DNA from: Acidobacteriota bacterium
Lineage (GTDB): Bacteria > Acidobacteriota > Vicinamibacteria > Vicinamibacterales > CAVVIG01
Direction of reading: 5' to 3'
DNA length: 32,977 bases
Assembly: GCA_003222535.1 (NCBI GenBank)
Contig: QHWJ01000060.1
Span: forward strand, 1-32,977
The notes beneath the pieces were generated by a model that was given only the letters and a program-made list of their open reading frames with translations, was not told where the DNA came from and did not search any database. Both the position numbers and the translations under genes were made by a program. The stretch's first letter is position 1; every line of letters begins with the position of its first letter. Shown here piece after piece: positions 23,310-31,179 of this stretch.

Positions 23310-24428
23310 TCAAGCCGATCGCTTCGTTGAGCGGGCGATCGCGAGCGACAGGATCGCCACTCCCCAGGCCAGGAGCGCCAGCGCTTGAGGCCACAGCGTC
23401 TCCAGACCGACGCCCTTCAGAAAGATCGACCGCAGGATCACGAGGAAATAACGAAGCGGGATCAGGTACGTGAACGGCTGGATGACCGCCGGCATGTTTT
23501 CGATCGGGAAGATGAAGCCCGAGAGGTAAATCATCGGCGTCAGCAGAAAGAACGTTGTCGTCATCATCGCTTGCTGTTGCGTGGACGAGATCGTCGAGAC
23601 GAAGAGCCCGAGCCCGAGCGTGGTCAGCAGATAGATCGATGTGAGCCCGAACAGCAGCCAGACGCTGCCGCGCAGCGGCACCTGAAACCAGAGCACGGCG
23701 GTACCGAGCACCAGGCAGACGTCGACCATCCCGACAAGCGCGTACGGCAGGAGCTTGCCGACAATCAGCTCCCAGCGTCGCAGCGGCGTGACGTTCAGCT
23801 GCTCGAGAGTACCCAGCTCCTTCTCGCGCACGATGCCCATCGACGACAGATTCGTCGTGATCACCAGCAGCAGCAGCGCGAGGACGCCCGGCAGCATGAA
23901 GTCGCGGCTCTCGAGCCGTGGATTGAACCAGACTCTCACCCTGGGCTCGATTCCCGCGGGCGTCACGCCCGGAGGGACGAGCGTGCCGGAGATCTCCTGC
24001 GAGTACGCCGCGATCAAGTTGGTCGCATAGCCCAGGGCCACATTGGTCGAGTTGGCGTCGCTGCCGTCGGCAACGACCTGCACCTTCTGCGGAACGCCCC
24101 GCCCGAGCGTCTCGCCGAACCCCGCGGGGATCGCGAGCGCCATCCATGCCCGGCCGCGCTCCAGATACGGATCGATCTCCCGGGCGCTGGCGACGATGTC
24201 GACGATTGTGAAAGTCGGGGAGGCGCGGAACCGCCCGATCAGGTCGCGGCTCGCGGTCGATCGGTCGGCGTCCGCCACGACGATCGGCACGTCCCGGACG
24301 TCGGTCGTGGCAGCGTAGCCCAGCATGAACAACTGGAGAATTGGCGCGACAATCACGAGGCCGAACAGTCGCGGGTCCGCCTTCAGCTCGAGCAGCTCCT
24401 TCCACACGAGGAAGCCTACGCGGCGCAT
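23310..24428 (-). CDS. ABC-2 type permease, YbhR/YbhS-like (second)
   Basis: The 372-residue inner-membrane protein has one N-terminal helix (LFGLVIVAPILQLFMLGYA), a large periplasmic domain (about residues 45-175), and five C-terminal helices including LLLLVITTNLSSM and GLFVSTIS with QQAMM. The typical IVREKE-GTLEQL-VTPL cytoplasmic motif precedes the second helix. This is the ABC-2 permease layout of YbhR/YbhS and YhhJ, drug or ion exporters. A GAGAGG site lies before the ATG at 24428. It is the last gene of the minus-strand export operon, separated from the paralogous permease by an inverted heptamer repeat. Confidence 0.92.
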   Translation of the reverse strand: MRRVGFLVWKELLELKADPRLFGLVIVAPILQLFMLGYAATTDVRDVPIVVADADRSTASRDLIGRFRASPTFTIVDIVASAREIDPYLERGRAWMALAIPAGFGETLGRGVPQKVQVVADGSDANSTNVALGYATNLIAAYSQEISGTLVPPGVTPAGIEPRVRVWFNPRLESRDFMLPGVLALLLLVITTNLSSMGIVREKELGTLEQLNVTPLRRWELIVGKLLPYALVGMVDVCLVLGTAVLWFQVPLRGSVWLLFGLTSIYLLTTLGLGLFVSTISSTQQQAMMTTTFFLLTPMIYLSGFIFPIENMPAVIQPFTYLIPLRYFLVILRSIFLKGVGLETLWPQALALLAWGVAILSLAIARSTKRSA

Positions 24429-24462
24429 CTGGAACCTCTCTCACAAAATCAATGTGAACGCG

Positions 24463-24619
24463 ACGTCCTTGGTCCTTTGTTCTTGGTGCTCGGTCCGTTC
24501 CTAGTCCGTGGTCCGGCCTTGGTCCCGAGTCCTTGGTCCGCGCACCAAGGACCGGAGGACCGAAGGACGGACTAAGGACCATGGACGGACGAAGCACGAA
24601 GGACCAAGAACCGAGGACA
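24463..24619. repeat. Inverted heptamer array between the two permeases
   Basis: The left arm uses cttggtc/ggtccgt words (to about 24540). The right arm uses the inverse: aaggacc, gaggacc, gaaggac, then a looser run ending accgagg. The two arms can pair to form a long imperfect hairpin. The right arm ends at the stop codon of the upstream permease (24620). Confidence 0.88.
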
Positions 24620-25744
24620 CTAGCTCCACTCCCGGCGCAGCCGGACCGATGCCAGGGCCAGGACGGCCAGCGCAAACGCCGCGAGGGCGGCGAGCTCGCG
24701 GCCAAGCGCCTCGAGGCCGACGCCCTTCAGCACGACACCGCGCAACGCGATGAGAAAGTAGCGCGCCGGTACAGCGTAGGTGACGAGCTGAAGGAACCGC
24801 GGCATGCTCGAAATCGGAAAGATGAAGCCGGACAACATGAGCGTCGGCAGGAACGACACCAGCAGCGCGGCCTGAAACGCAACCTGCTGGGTGTCGGCCA
24901 CGCTCGAAATGAGCAGGCCGAGGCCGAGCGCCCCGGCGAGGAACAGCGACAGCGCGACCAGCAGCAGCAGCCACGATCCGCGCATCGGCATCCCGAACAA
25001 CGCCATCGCCACGACGATGATCCCCAGCGCGGAGACCAGCGAGACGACGAAGTACGGCACCGTCTTGCCGGCGACGAAGGACGCGGCGTCGAGCGGCGCC
25101 ATCCGGACCTGCTCCATCGTCCCGCGCTCTTTTTCGCGGACGATGGAGAGAGCCGTCGAGACGACCGCGGTGATCATCGCGATGTACGCGATGAGCCCGG
25201 GCACGAGAAACAGCGTGCTGCGCAGCGCGGGGTTGTACCAGACGCGGGGCTCAGCCGACACGAGCGGTGCGGACGGGGCCGTGGCGGGCCGGTAACGCGC
25301 CGACTCGCTGCGGATGATCGTCAGCGCGTACCCCATCACCGTCGTGGCCGTGTTCGCATTGTCACCGTTCAGCAGCACCTGCACGGCGGCCGGTCCTGCC
25401 GTTCGCACGGCGCGGCCAAGGCCCGAGGGAATCACCAGGGCCGCACCTACGTCGTTTCGATTCATCAGGCGCGTCGTGCCTGCGGCGTCGACGCTCGCGA
25501 CCAGATCGAAGTAGCCGGAGTTGACGAACGCCGCAATCAGGGCGCGGCTCTCCATCGTGCGATCGCGGTCGTCCACCGCGAGGCCGACGTGCCTGATATC
25601 GAAGTTGAGCGCGTACCCGTACAGCAGCAGAAAGAACGCGGGGACGAACAGCAGCGTCATCAGCGTGCGGGTGTCGCGCCAGATTTGTCGAAACTCCTTC
25701 CGGGCGACGGCCATCATCTTGCGCATGGTTAGAAGCGATCTCAT
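24620..25744 (-). CDS. ABC-2 type permease, YbhR/YbhS-like (first)
   Basis: The 374-residue paralogue of the next permease has the same layout: an N-terminal helix (LMTLLFVPAFFLLLYGYALN), a periplasmic domain beginning FDIRHVGLAVDDRDR, and five C-terminal helices after SIVREKERGTMEQVRMAPL. The pair would form the heterodimeric membrane part of the exporter. The start is uncertain: ATG 25744 (used here), or the in-frame ATGs at 25726 and 25717, where homology (MRKMMAVARKEF) begins. A composite inverted repeat fills the 238-nt gap to the upstream ATPase gene. Confidence 0.92.
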   Translation of the reverse strand: MRSLLTMRKMMAVARKEFRQIWRDTRTLMTLLFVPAFFLLLYGYALNFDIRHVGLAVDDRDRTMESRALIAAFVNSGYFDLVASVDAAGTTRLMNRNDVGAALVIPSGLGRAVRTAGPAAVQVLLNGDNANTATTVMGYALTIIRSESARYRPATAPSAPLVSAEPRVWYNPALRSTLFLVPGLIAYIAMITAVVSTALSIVREKERGTMEQVRMAPLDAASFVAGKTVPYFVVSLVSALGIIVVAMALFGMPMRGSWLLLLVALSLFLAGALGLGLLISSVADTQQVAFQAALLVSFLPTLMLSGFIFPISSMPRFLQLVTYAVPARYFLIALRGVVLKGVGLEALGRELAALAAFALAVLALASVRLRREWS

Positions 25745-25771
25745 GAACGCCAGGGCCGACTGTGCGAATTG

Positions 25772-25975
25772 CCAGAGGACGCAGAGACCGCGGAGGAAAC
25801 GGCTTCACACGGAGACACGAAGACACGGAGACGAATCCGAGAAGAGGGCGTCGCGTGCGACCAGCCCGCAGCGCGGGCGGCGGCCGGCTTCGCCGGCCCC
25901 TGGTCGCACGCGTCTTCCCCGTGTCGTCTCCGTTGCTCCGTTTCTCCGGGTAAACCCGTTATCTCCGGACCCTCC
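25772..25975. repeat. Composite inverted repeat with double-hairpin core
   Basis: The left arm has gaggacgcagagaccgcgg and acacggag/acacgaag words at 8-nt spacing. The right arm is the inverse (gtgtcgtctccg, gtttctccg, atctccgg). The core is a perfect 12-bp stem, gcgtgcgaccag (25853-25864) / ctggtcgcacgc (25900-25911), holding two hairpins: cccgc-agc-gcggg (25865-25877) and ggccggc-ttc-gccggcc (25882-25898). It therefore looks like a three-way junction. Confidence 0.88.
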
Positions 25976-25982
25976 GATGGCT

Positions 25983-26912
25983 CTAGTGCCCCGCCCGCTC
26001 GACGACTTCGAGGAAGACGTCTTCAAGCGACGGCTGCACCACGTCGATCGACGTCACCGCGACGCCCGCCGCTTCGAGCCGCTTCTTCAGCGCGGGTGCT
26101 GAGTGTCGCGGATCGTCCTTCAGCACCGCATGCACGGACGTGCCGAAAACGCTCGTCTTCTCGATTCCCGGCATCCGATCGAGCAGCCGCATGGTTTCCA
26201 CCGGATTCGCCGCGTGCACTTCGACGATCGCGCGGTCGCCAAACAGGCGCTTCAGCTCGTCGGTCGTACCGAGGGCGGCGAGCAGACCTCGATGAATGAT
26301 CGCCAGCCGATGACAGTGCTCCGCCTCGTCGAGATAATGCGTCGTCACGAGGACCGTCACGCCTGACGCGGACAGGCGGTCGATCAGGCCCCAGAACTCG
26401 CGCCGGGACAGCGGGTCGACGCCGCCGGTCGGCTCGTCGAGAAAGACGATGGGGGGCTCGTGGAGAATCGCGCAGCCGAGCGCGAGCCGCTGACGCCACC
26501 CGCCGGCCAGGTCGGCCGCACGCGTGTGCTCCCGGCCGTGAAGGCCCGCCATGTCGAGGACGAAGCGGCGGCGCGCCTCGACGCGCTCACGATCGAGGCC
26601 GTAGATGCCGCCGAAGAAGCGGATGTTCTGGTCGACGGTCAGCTGTTCGTAGAGCGAAAAGCGCTGCGACATGTATCCGATGCGGCGTTTGACGCCTTCC
26701 GGATCGCGGCTGACGTCGGCGCCGCCGACCTTCGCCGAGCCGCTCGTCGGTTTCAGCAGGCCGCACAGCATCCGGATCGTCGTCGACTTGCCGGCCCCGT
26801 TGCTGCCGAGGAATCCGAACACCTCGCCCTGGCCGACCTCGAACGTCAGCCGATCGACGGCGACGAAATCGCCGAAGCGTTTCGTGAGATCGGTCGCCGT
26901 GATCGCGTTCAT
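25983..26912 (-). CDS. ABC ATPase (YbhF C-terminal-half-like)
   Basis: The 309-residue nucleotide-binding protein has Walker A GSNGAGKST (36-44), Walker B IVFLDEPTGGVD and a canonical H-loop VTTHYLDEAEHC. Its signature is atypical, LAGGWRQRLALG in place of LSGGQ. A C-terminal domain of about 80 residues follows the H-loop region and ends SLEDVFLEVVE, as in the YbhF/CcmA class. The start ATG at 26912 overlaps the TolC stop (ATGA). It should work with the other ATPase of the operon; in E. coli YbhF the two halves are one polypeptide. Confidence 0.92.
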   Translation of the reverse strand: MNAITATDLTKRFGDFVAVDRLTFEVGQGEVFGFLGSNGAGKSTTIRMLCGLLKPTSGSAKVGGADVSRDPEGVKRRIGYMSQRFSLYEQLTVDQNIRFFGGIYGLDRERVEARRRFVLDMAGLHGREHTRAADLAGGWRQRLALGCAILHEPPIVFLDEPTGGVDPLSRREFWGLIDRLSASGVTVLVTTHYLDEAEHCHRLAIIHRGLLAALGTTDELKRLFGDRAIVEVHAANPVETMRLLDRMPGIEKTSVFGTSVHAVLKDDPRHSAPALKKRLEAAGVAVTSIDVVQPSLEDVFLEVVERAGH

Positions 26913-28321
26913 TTGCCCAGCGCCCGCGCCAGCCGGGCATCGGCGAGGTGCGCGTTGGCAAGCGCCTGGGTTCGATCCAGCTCGGCCTGCAGCAGCGCCA
27001 CGTGGGCGTCCAGCACGTCGGTGCTGGTCGCCACTCCCGCCGCGAAGCGATCGCCGAGCACCCGGCGCGCTTCGGTCGCGCTGCGAACGGCGTCGGAGGC
27101 GGCATCGATCGCGGCACGGCTCGCGTCGAGCTCGCTCAGACGCTGCCGGATCTCGACCGCCAGCGAGGCGTCGAAGTCGGCGAGCCGTTCCTGAACGGCC
27201 CGGGCCGACGCCACCGCTTCCGCCATCTCGCTGCGCACGCGTCCGCCGTCGAAGAGCGGCCAGTTCACGTTCACGCTCGCGTCCCACGACGCTCGCCACG
27301 CCTCCTCGCGTGGAAAAATACGCGGGTTCGGGCGCGCGTAGTCGATCCCGCCGCCGGCGGCGACGATCGGCCTGGTTTGAGCGGTCGCGGCCCGGCTGCG
27401 TTCGGTGGCGGCGCCGAGGCGCTTGACCAGCGCCGCCCGCTCGGGCCGCTGCCGCCTGGCCGTGTCAATCAACGACGCGAGCGGCTCGCGCGCAACGGAG
27501 GCCGGGGAGGGCGCCCCTTCACGGGTGCCGGACTCGTAGGGCACCGCTTCAGCGGTGCCGAACGCTTCGAGAGCCGTACCCGGAGGGACGCCGACGAGCC
27601 GCGCCAGCTCCGCTTCGGCGACGTCGCGTGCCGCGCGCGCCTGGACGGCCAGCATCCGCTGTCGCGATTCCTGCGCCTCCACGGTGAAGACATCGCTCGG
27701 CGGCACGAGTCCGGCTGCCAATTGATTGCGCACGTCCTTCAAATGGGCGGCGATGCGGGTGACGGCCTCCTCCACCACGCGCCGCGATTCGGTCGTGGTG
27801 ACGAGCGACCAGAACGCGCGGGTGATCTCCAGCGTCAGATCGGCGCGGGCCGTCGCGATCTCATCAGCCGACGCCGTGGCGTCGATGCGCGCGGCTCGCT
27901 CGAGCGCGTCGAGACGGCCGCCCGTGTAAATCGGCCACTGGAGATCGAGCCGCGTGCGGTAGTTGTCGGGGACGTCGGGATAGATGACGCGGAGCTGGTT
28001 GTTCGGCAGCAGGATCCCAAACGTGTCCACGTGATTGGTCCGGGTGTAGCCGGCCTGCCCGGCGATCTGCGGCAGCGTCGCGGCGCGGCGCTCGCCGACA
28101 ACGGCGCCGGCCGCGTCGCCGCGGGCGGCCGCCTCCGCGATGCGATGGCTCGTCTCGAGACCCCGCCGGACCGCATCGTCGAGCGTCACCCGCAGCGGCG
28201 CCGGCTCAGGCGTCTGCGCCGTGGCGATCGGCGGCAGCCACAACAACACCGCCGTCAGCCACGCGGCGCACCGCAGAACGCGTTCGTAGGGCCCCGCTTT
28301 AGCGGTGCCGCTCGTGTTCAT
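26909..28321 (-). CDS. TolC-family outer-membrane efflux protein with hairpin insertions
   Basis: The 470-residue protein has a signal peptide (RVLRCAAWLTAVLLWLPPI, cleavage after ATAQ), then two outer-membrane-efflux repeats: LDDAVRRGLETSH, WPIYTGGRLDALERA and NQLAAGLVPPSDVFTVEAQ in the first, and VNWPLFDGGRVRSEMAEAV and DRFAAGVATSTDVLDAHVAL in the second. These fit the periplasmic coiled-coil barrel and beta-barrel of TolC. Two stretches look foreign. The first ten residues (MNTSGTAKAGPYE) come from a hairpin placed before the signal peptide. A mid-protein segment (GTAEAVPYESGTREGAPSP) comes from a tandem pair of the same hairpin. Both ends couple to neighbours through ATGA overlaps. Confidence 0.92.
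   Translation of the reverse strand: MNTSGTAKAGPYERVLRCAAWLTAVLLWLPPIATAQTPEPAPLRVTLDDAVRRGLETSHRIAEAAARGDAAGAVVGERRAATLPQIAGQAGYTRTNHVDTFGILLPNNQLRVIYPDVPDNYRTRLDLQWPIYTGGRLDALERAARIDATASADEIATARADLTLEITRAFWSLVTTTESRRVVEEAVTRIAAHLKDVRNQLAAGLVPPSDVFTVEAQESRQRMLAVQARAARDVAEAELARLVGVPPGTALEAFGTAEAVPYESGTREGAPSPASVAREPLASLIDTARRQRPERAALVKRLGAATERSRAATAQTRPIVAAGGGIDYARPNPRIFPREEAWRASWDASVNVNWPLFDGGRVRSEMAEAVASARAVQERLADFDASLAVEIRQRLSELDASRAAIDAASDAVRSATEARRVLGDRFAAGVATSTDVLDAHVALLQAELDRTQALANAHLADARLARALGK
27509..27559. repeat. Tandem pair of small hairpins inside the TolC gene
   Basis: The second unit is a perfect hairpin, ggcaccgc-ttca-gcggtgcc (27540-27559), preceded by cgtag. The first is imperfect, ggcgcccc-ttca-cgggtgcc (27510-27529). 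Each encodes a stretch of the type GTAEAVPYE/GTREGAPSP in the TolC frame. Confidence 0.8.
28285..28309. repeat. Small hairpin at the TolC gene start
   Basis: cgtag then ggccccgc-ttta-gcggtgcc (28290-28309, one mismatch). It encodes SGTAKAGPYE in the TolC frame, parallel to GTAEAVPYE from the copy at 27540. It lies between the start codon and the signal-peptide core. Confidence 0.82.
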
Positions 28322-29250
28322 GAGGTCGCTCCCTGGCGTTGATGAAGCCGCGCGATGAAGACATCCTCGAGCGATGCGGTCAGGGGCCGGACACCGGTCA
28401 CCGTCAATCCGGCATCGGCGAGGCGCGACGCCAGCAACTCGCCGGGGGTGGCGTCCGCGCGATCCATCTGGACGTGCGCCCGCTCGCCGAACATCTGCAC
28501 GTCGGTCACGCCGGGAATCTGTTTGAGCACCTCCGGCGCGCGACGATGGTCGCCGACGATGACTTCGAACAGCGTCCCCGGAAGCGTGGCGCGAAGCGCG
28601 TCGGGCCGATCGAGCGCGAGCAGCCGGCCGTCGTGAAGCAGCGCGACGCGCGTGCAGCGTTCGGCTTCGTCCAGGTATGGCGTCGCCAACACGATCGTGA
28701 TGCCCTGGGACAGGAACTCCGAGAGCAGCTTCCAGAACTCGCGCCGCGACACCGGATCGACGCCGGTTGTCGGCTCGTCGAGCACGATCAGCGCCGGTTC
28801 GTGGACGAGCGTGCACGCGAGCGCCAGCTTCTGTTTCATGCCGCCCGACAGCCGGTCGGCGAGACGTCCACGAAAGTCCGTGAGCTGCGTCATCCCGAGC
28901 AGTCGGTCGCGGCGCGCACGATAGTCGCGAACGCCATGAATTTCGGCGAAGAAGGCGATGTTCTCGTCGATGCTGAGATCGCCGTACAGGCTGAATCGCT
29001 GCGAAAGGTAGCCGACCGATGCGGTGAGGCGGCGATGATGACCAACCGGATCGAGGCCCAGCACGCGCACGCGGCCGGCCTCGTGCCCTAGCAGGCCGCA
29101 GATCAGCCGGATCGTCGTCGTCTTGCCGGCGCCGTCCGGGCCGATCAGCCCGAACATCTCGCCCCGCGCCACCGACAGCGACAGCTCGCGGACGGCTGTC
29201 GTCCGGCCGTACCGCTTGGTGACCCGATCGAGCGTGATGGCGTCGGCCAT
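28318..29250 (-). CDS. ABC ATPase (YbhF N-terminal-half-like)
   Basis: The 310-residue nucleotide-binding protein has Walker A GPDGAGKTT near residue 38, a canonical signature LSGGMKQKLALA, and Walker B LIVLDEPTTGVD. At the H-loop it reads LATPYLDEAERC, so Pro replaces the usual His. A C-terminal extension ends SLEDVFIARLHQ. Its start (ATG 29250) follows the HlyD stop by 5 nt; its stop overlaps the TolC start. The weak H-loop here and the weak signature in the partner ATPase would fall in the same composite ATP site. Confidence 0.92.
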   Translation of the reverse strand: MADAITLDRVTKRYGRTTAVRELSLSVARGEMFGLIGPDGAGKTTTIRLICGLLGHEAGRVRVLGLDPVGHHRRLTASVGYLSQRFSLYGDLSIDENIAFFAEIHGVRDYRARRDRLLGMTQLTDFRGRLADRLSGGMKQKLALACTLVHEPALIVLDEPTTGVDPVSRREFWKLLSEFLSQGITIVLATPYLDEAERCTRVALLHDGRLLALDRPDALRATLPGTLFEVIVGDHRRAPEVLKQIPGVTDVQMFGERAHVQMDRADATPGELLASRLADAGLTVTGVRPLTASLEDVFIARLHQRQGATS

Positions 29251-29255
29251 GTCTC

Positions 29256-30293
29256 TTACCTGGCGCCGTCGGCGAACGGAATCTCTGCCTCGACCGGCAT
29301 TCCCACCTTCAGCGTGCCGGCGGCGTTGTTCACCGACACCTTCACGCGGTAGACCAGCCTGGAGCGGTCCTCGGCGGTCTGGACGTTGCGCGGGGTGAAC
29401 TCTGCCCTGGACGAGATGTAACTGACGGTGCCGGCGAGCCCGGGGCCGCCCGCGTCGGTGAACAGCGTCGCGGGCTGACCGAGCCGCAATCGCGGCACGA
29501 CCGGCTCGACCACGTAGACGTTGGCCCATACGTGATCGAGGTCGGTGAGCAGGAGGATCGCCGCGCGCGGCTGCAGCAGCTCGCCGACGTCGGCGAGCTT
29601 GTCCGCGACGATGCCCGCAATCGGCGCGGTGACGGTCGCGTCGGCAATAGCCTTGTCCCACGTGGCGATCTGCGCAGCCGCGGCGGCGACGCGAGCACGC
29701 GCCGCGTCGATCTCTTCGCGGCGGGATCCCGCGCGCAGGCGGGCGACGGTTTCCCGTGCCGCGCGCACGCGGTCCCCCGCGCCCTGCGCGCGCGCCTTCG
29801 CCACATCCCTTCTCGTCACCGCATCGTCGCGCTGCCTGCGCGAGCCGGAGTTGGAAGCGAGCAGCGCCTCGAAGCGATCGACGTCAGCCTCGGCGGCGGC
29901 AAGCTCGACCTCGGCCGCGCGGACGTCGCTTTCGGTCGTGGCGAGCTGCGCCTCCGCCTGACGAATGTCCTCGACCCGGGCGCCGGCGAGGAGCAGGCGA
30001 AGCTGCGCCTCCGCCTGCTCGCGGTCCGCCCTCGCCCGTGCCATCGCGAGCTGCGCATCCGCTTCGTCCAGACGCGCGACGACGTCGCCGGCCCGGATGC
30101 GATCGCCTTCGGCGACGCGCAGCTCGATGAGTCGTCCGCCCACTTGAGCGGCGACGTGGACATCGGTCGCTTCGACCTGACCCGATACGCGCACGTGGTC
30201 GGCGGGCGGCTTCTCGGCGCAGGCGACCGCGCACGCCACCGCGGCGGCGAGGAATATTCGCGAGGGCTCCGGGGTTCGAGGGAGGAGCTTCAT
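29256..30293 (-). CDS. HlyD/membrane-fusion protein (lipoprotein)
   Basis: The 345-residue periplasmic adaptor has a lipoprotein-type leader (MKLLPRTPEPSRIFLAAAVA then CAVACAEK), a barrel-sandwich half VSGQVEATDVHVAAQVGG, a long Ala/Arg/Glu-rich coiled coil (about residues 75-215), the second sandwich half ATVTAPIAGIVADKLADVGE, and a beta-barrel with LVYRVKVSVNNAAGTLKVGM. This matches YbhG-like adaptors linking an inner-membrane ABC transporter to TolC. The ATG at 30293 is chosen; it lies 4 nt after the TetR stop with GGGAGGG upstream. Confidence 0.92.
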   Translation of the reverse strand: MKLLPRTPEPSRIFLAAAVACAVACAEKPPADHVRVSGQVEATDVHVAAQVGGRLIELRVAEGDRIRAGDVVARLDEADAQLAMARARADREQAEAQLRLLLAGARVEDIRQAEAQLATTESDVRAAEVELAAAEADVDRFEALLASNSGSRRQRDDAVTRRDVAKARAQGAGDRVRAARETVARLRAGSRREEIDAARARVAAAAAQIATWDKAIADATVTAPIAGIVADKLADVGELLQPRAAILLLTDLDHVWANVYVVEPVVPRLRLGQPATLFTDAGGPGLAGTVSYISSRAEFTPRNVQTAEDRSRLVYRVKVSVNNAAGTLKVGMPVEAEIPFADGAR

Positions 30294-30297
30294 GGTG

Positions 30298-30930
30298 TCA
30301 CCCTCCCGTGTGCCGTGCATCGCGAGCGAGCGATCGGCGCGCCGACTCCTGCGCCTGCCGGACGAACTCCCCAGGCGAGAGCGAGCGCATGTCCATGAGG
30401 CGCAGATGCGAGATTTCCTTTCGGATGGGCGTCCCGGCCAGATAGAACACGATCGGCGCGAGCATGCTGAAATACGCGAACAGGGGATGGACGCGGCGGA
30501 AGTCGCCGGCGGCGACGCCGGCCTGCACGATGGCGGCGATGGCGCGCGGCACGCCGGCGAGCGCCTTCAGCGTCCCGCGATCCAGGTGCGCGCCGCCCTC
30601 GGCCACCTCGCGGAGCATAATCGCGGGGAAGAACGAGTGCTCCTGAATGAAGCCGGCCATGCCTGCGATCGCGCGGTCGACCTTCTCGGCGGACGTGCCG
30701 CTGCCGGCGCCGATCGCGCGCAGGCGTTCGGCGGCACGCGTGAAGATCTGCCGCAGCAGCGTGCGGTACAGCCGCTCCTTGCTGTTGAAATGGTAGTAGA
30801 GCATCGCCTTGTTGACCCTGGCGCGGCGGGCGATGCGGTCGACGCGCGCGCCGGCGAATCCGCGGGCGGCGAACTCGAGCGCGGCGGCGGCGAGGATGGC
30901 ATCCGGGGAGACACGGGCGGGGCGAGCCAT
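30298..30930 (-). CDS. TetR-family transcriptional regulator
   Basis: The 210-residue protein has a TetR N-terminal helix-turn-helix at residues 8-56 (ILAAAALEFAARGFAGARV followed by NKAMLYYHFNSKERLY), including the Y-Y-H-F recognition-helix end. The C-terminal ligand domain resembles those of efflux regulators. It is the first gene of the minus-strand exporter operon, as CecR (YbiH) is for ybhGFSR in E. coli, so it most likely represses its own operon and responds to an exported compound. No clear operator palindrome was found; the upstream region is dominated by a heptamer array. Confidence 0.92.
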   Translation of the reverse strand: MARPARVSPDAILAAAALEFAARGFAGARVDRIARRARVNKAMLYYHFNSKERLYRTLLRQIFTRAAERLRAIGAGSGTSAEKVDRAIAGMAGFIQEHSFFPAIMLREVAEGGAHLDRGTLKALAGVPRAIAAIVQAGVAAGDFRRVHPLFAYFSMLAPIVFYLAGTPIRKEISHLRLMDMRSLSPGEFVRQAQESARRSLARDARHTGG

Positions 30931-30942
30931 GGAAATGGATGC

Positions 30943-31045
30943 TGGTTGCTAGTTAGTAGTTACTGGTTACTGGTTACTAGTTACTAGTTACAAGCAACTA
31001 GCAACTAGCAACTAGCAACTAGCAACTAGCAACTAACTGGTTAGT
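30943..31045. repeat. Inverted heptamer array between TetR and epimerase genes
   Basis: The left arm has ttactgg, ttactgg, ttactag, ttactag units. After ttacaa the right arm is six identical tandem heptamers gcaacta (30994-31035), then actggttag. The arms pair as gttgctagtt / aactagcaac. This is the most regular array in the window. It occupies the divergent promoter region; the remaining 31046-31179 shows nothing I can name except the ribosome site GGAG at 31171. Confidence 0.93.
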
Positions 31046-31179
31046 TAACTCCAGCGCGCCGGCCCTGTCAAGGCGGTCCCGCCGTCCGCGCCAGGCCACG
31101 ATGAGATTCGGACCGTTCGTCGCCGGCCTGTAAGGAGCGTGTTCACACTTCTCGTACACGTTCCCACACTGGAGTGGCC

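Noticed and set aside
30943-31045. Regular repeats that could suggest a CRISPR array
   Set aside because: The unit is only 7 nt with no spacers, and there are no cas genes.
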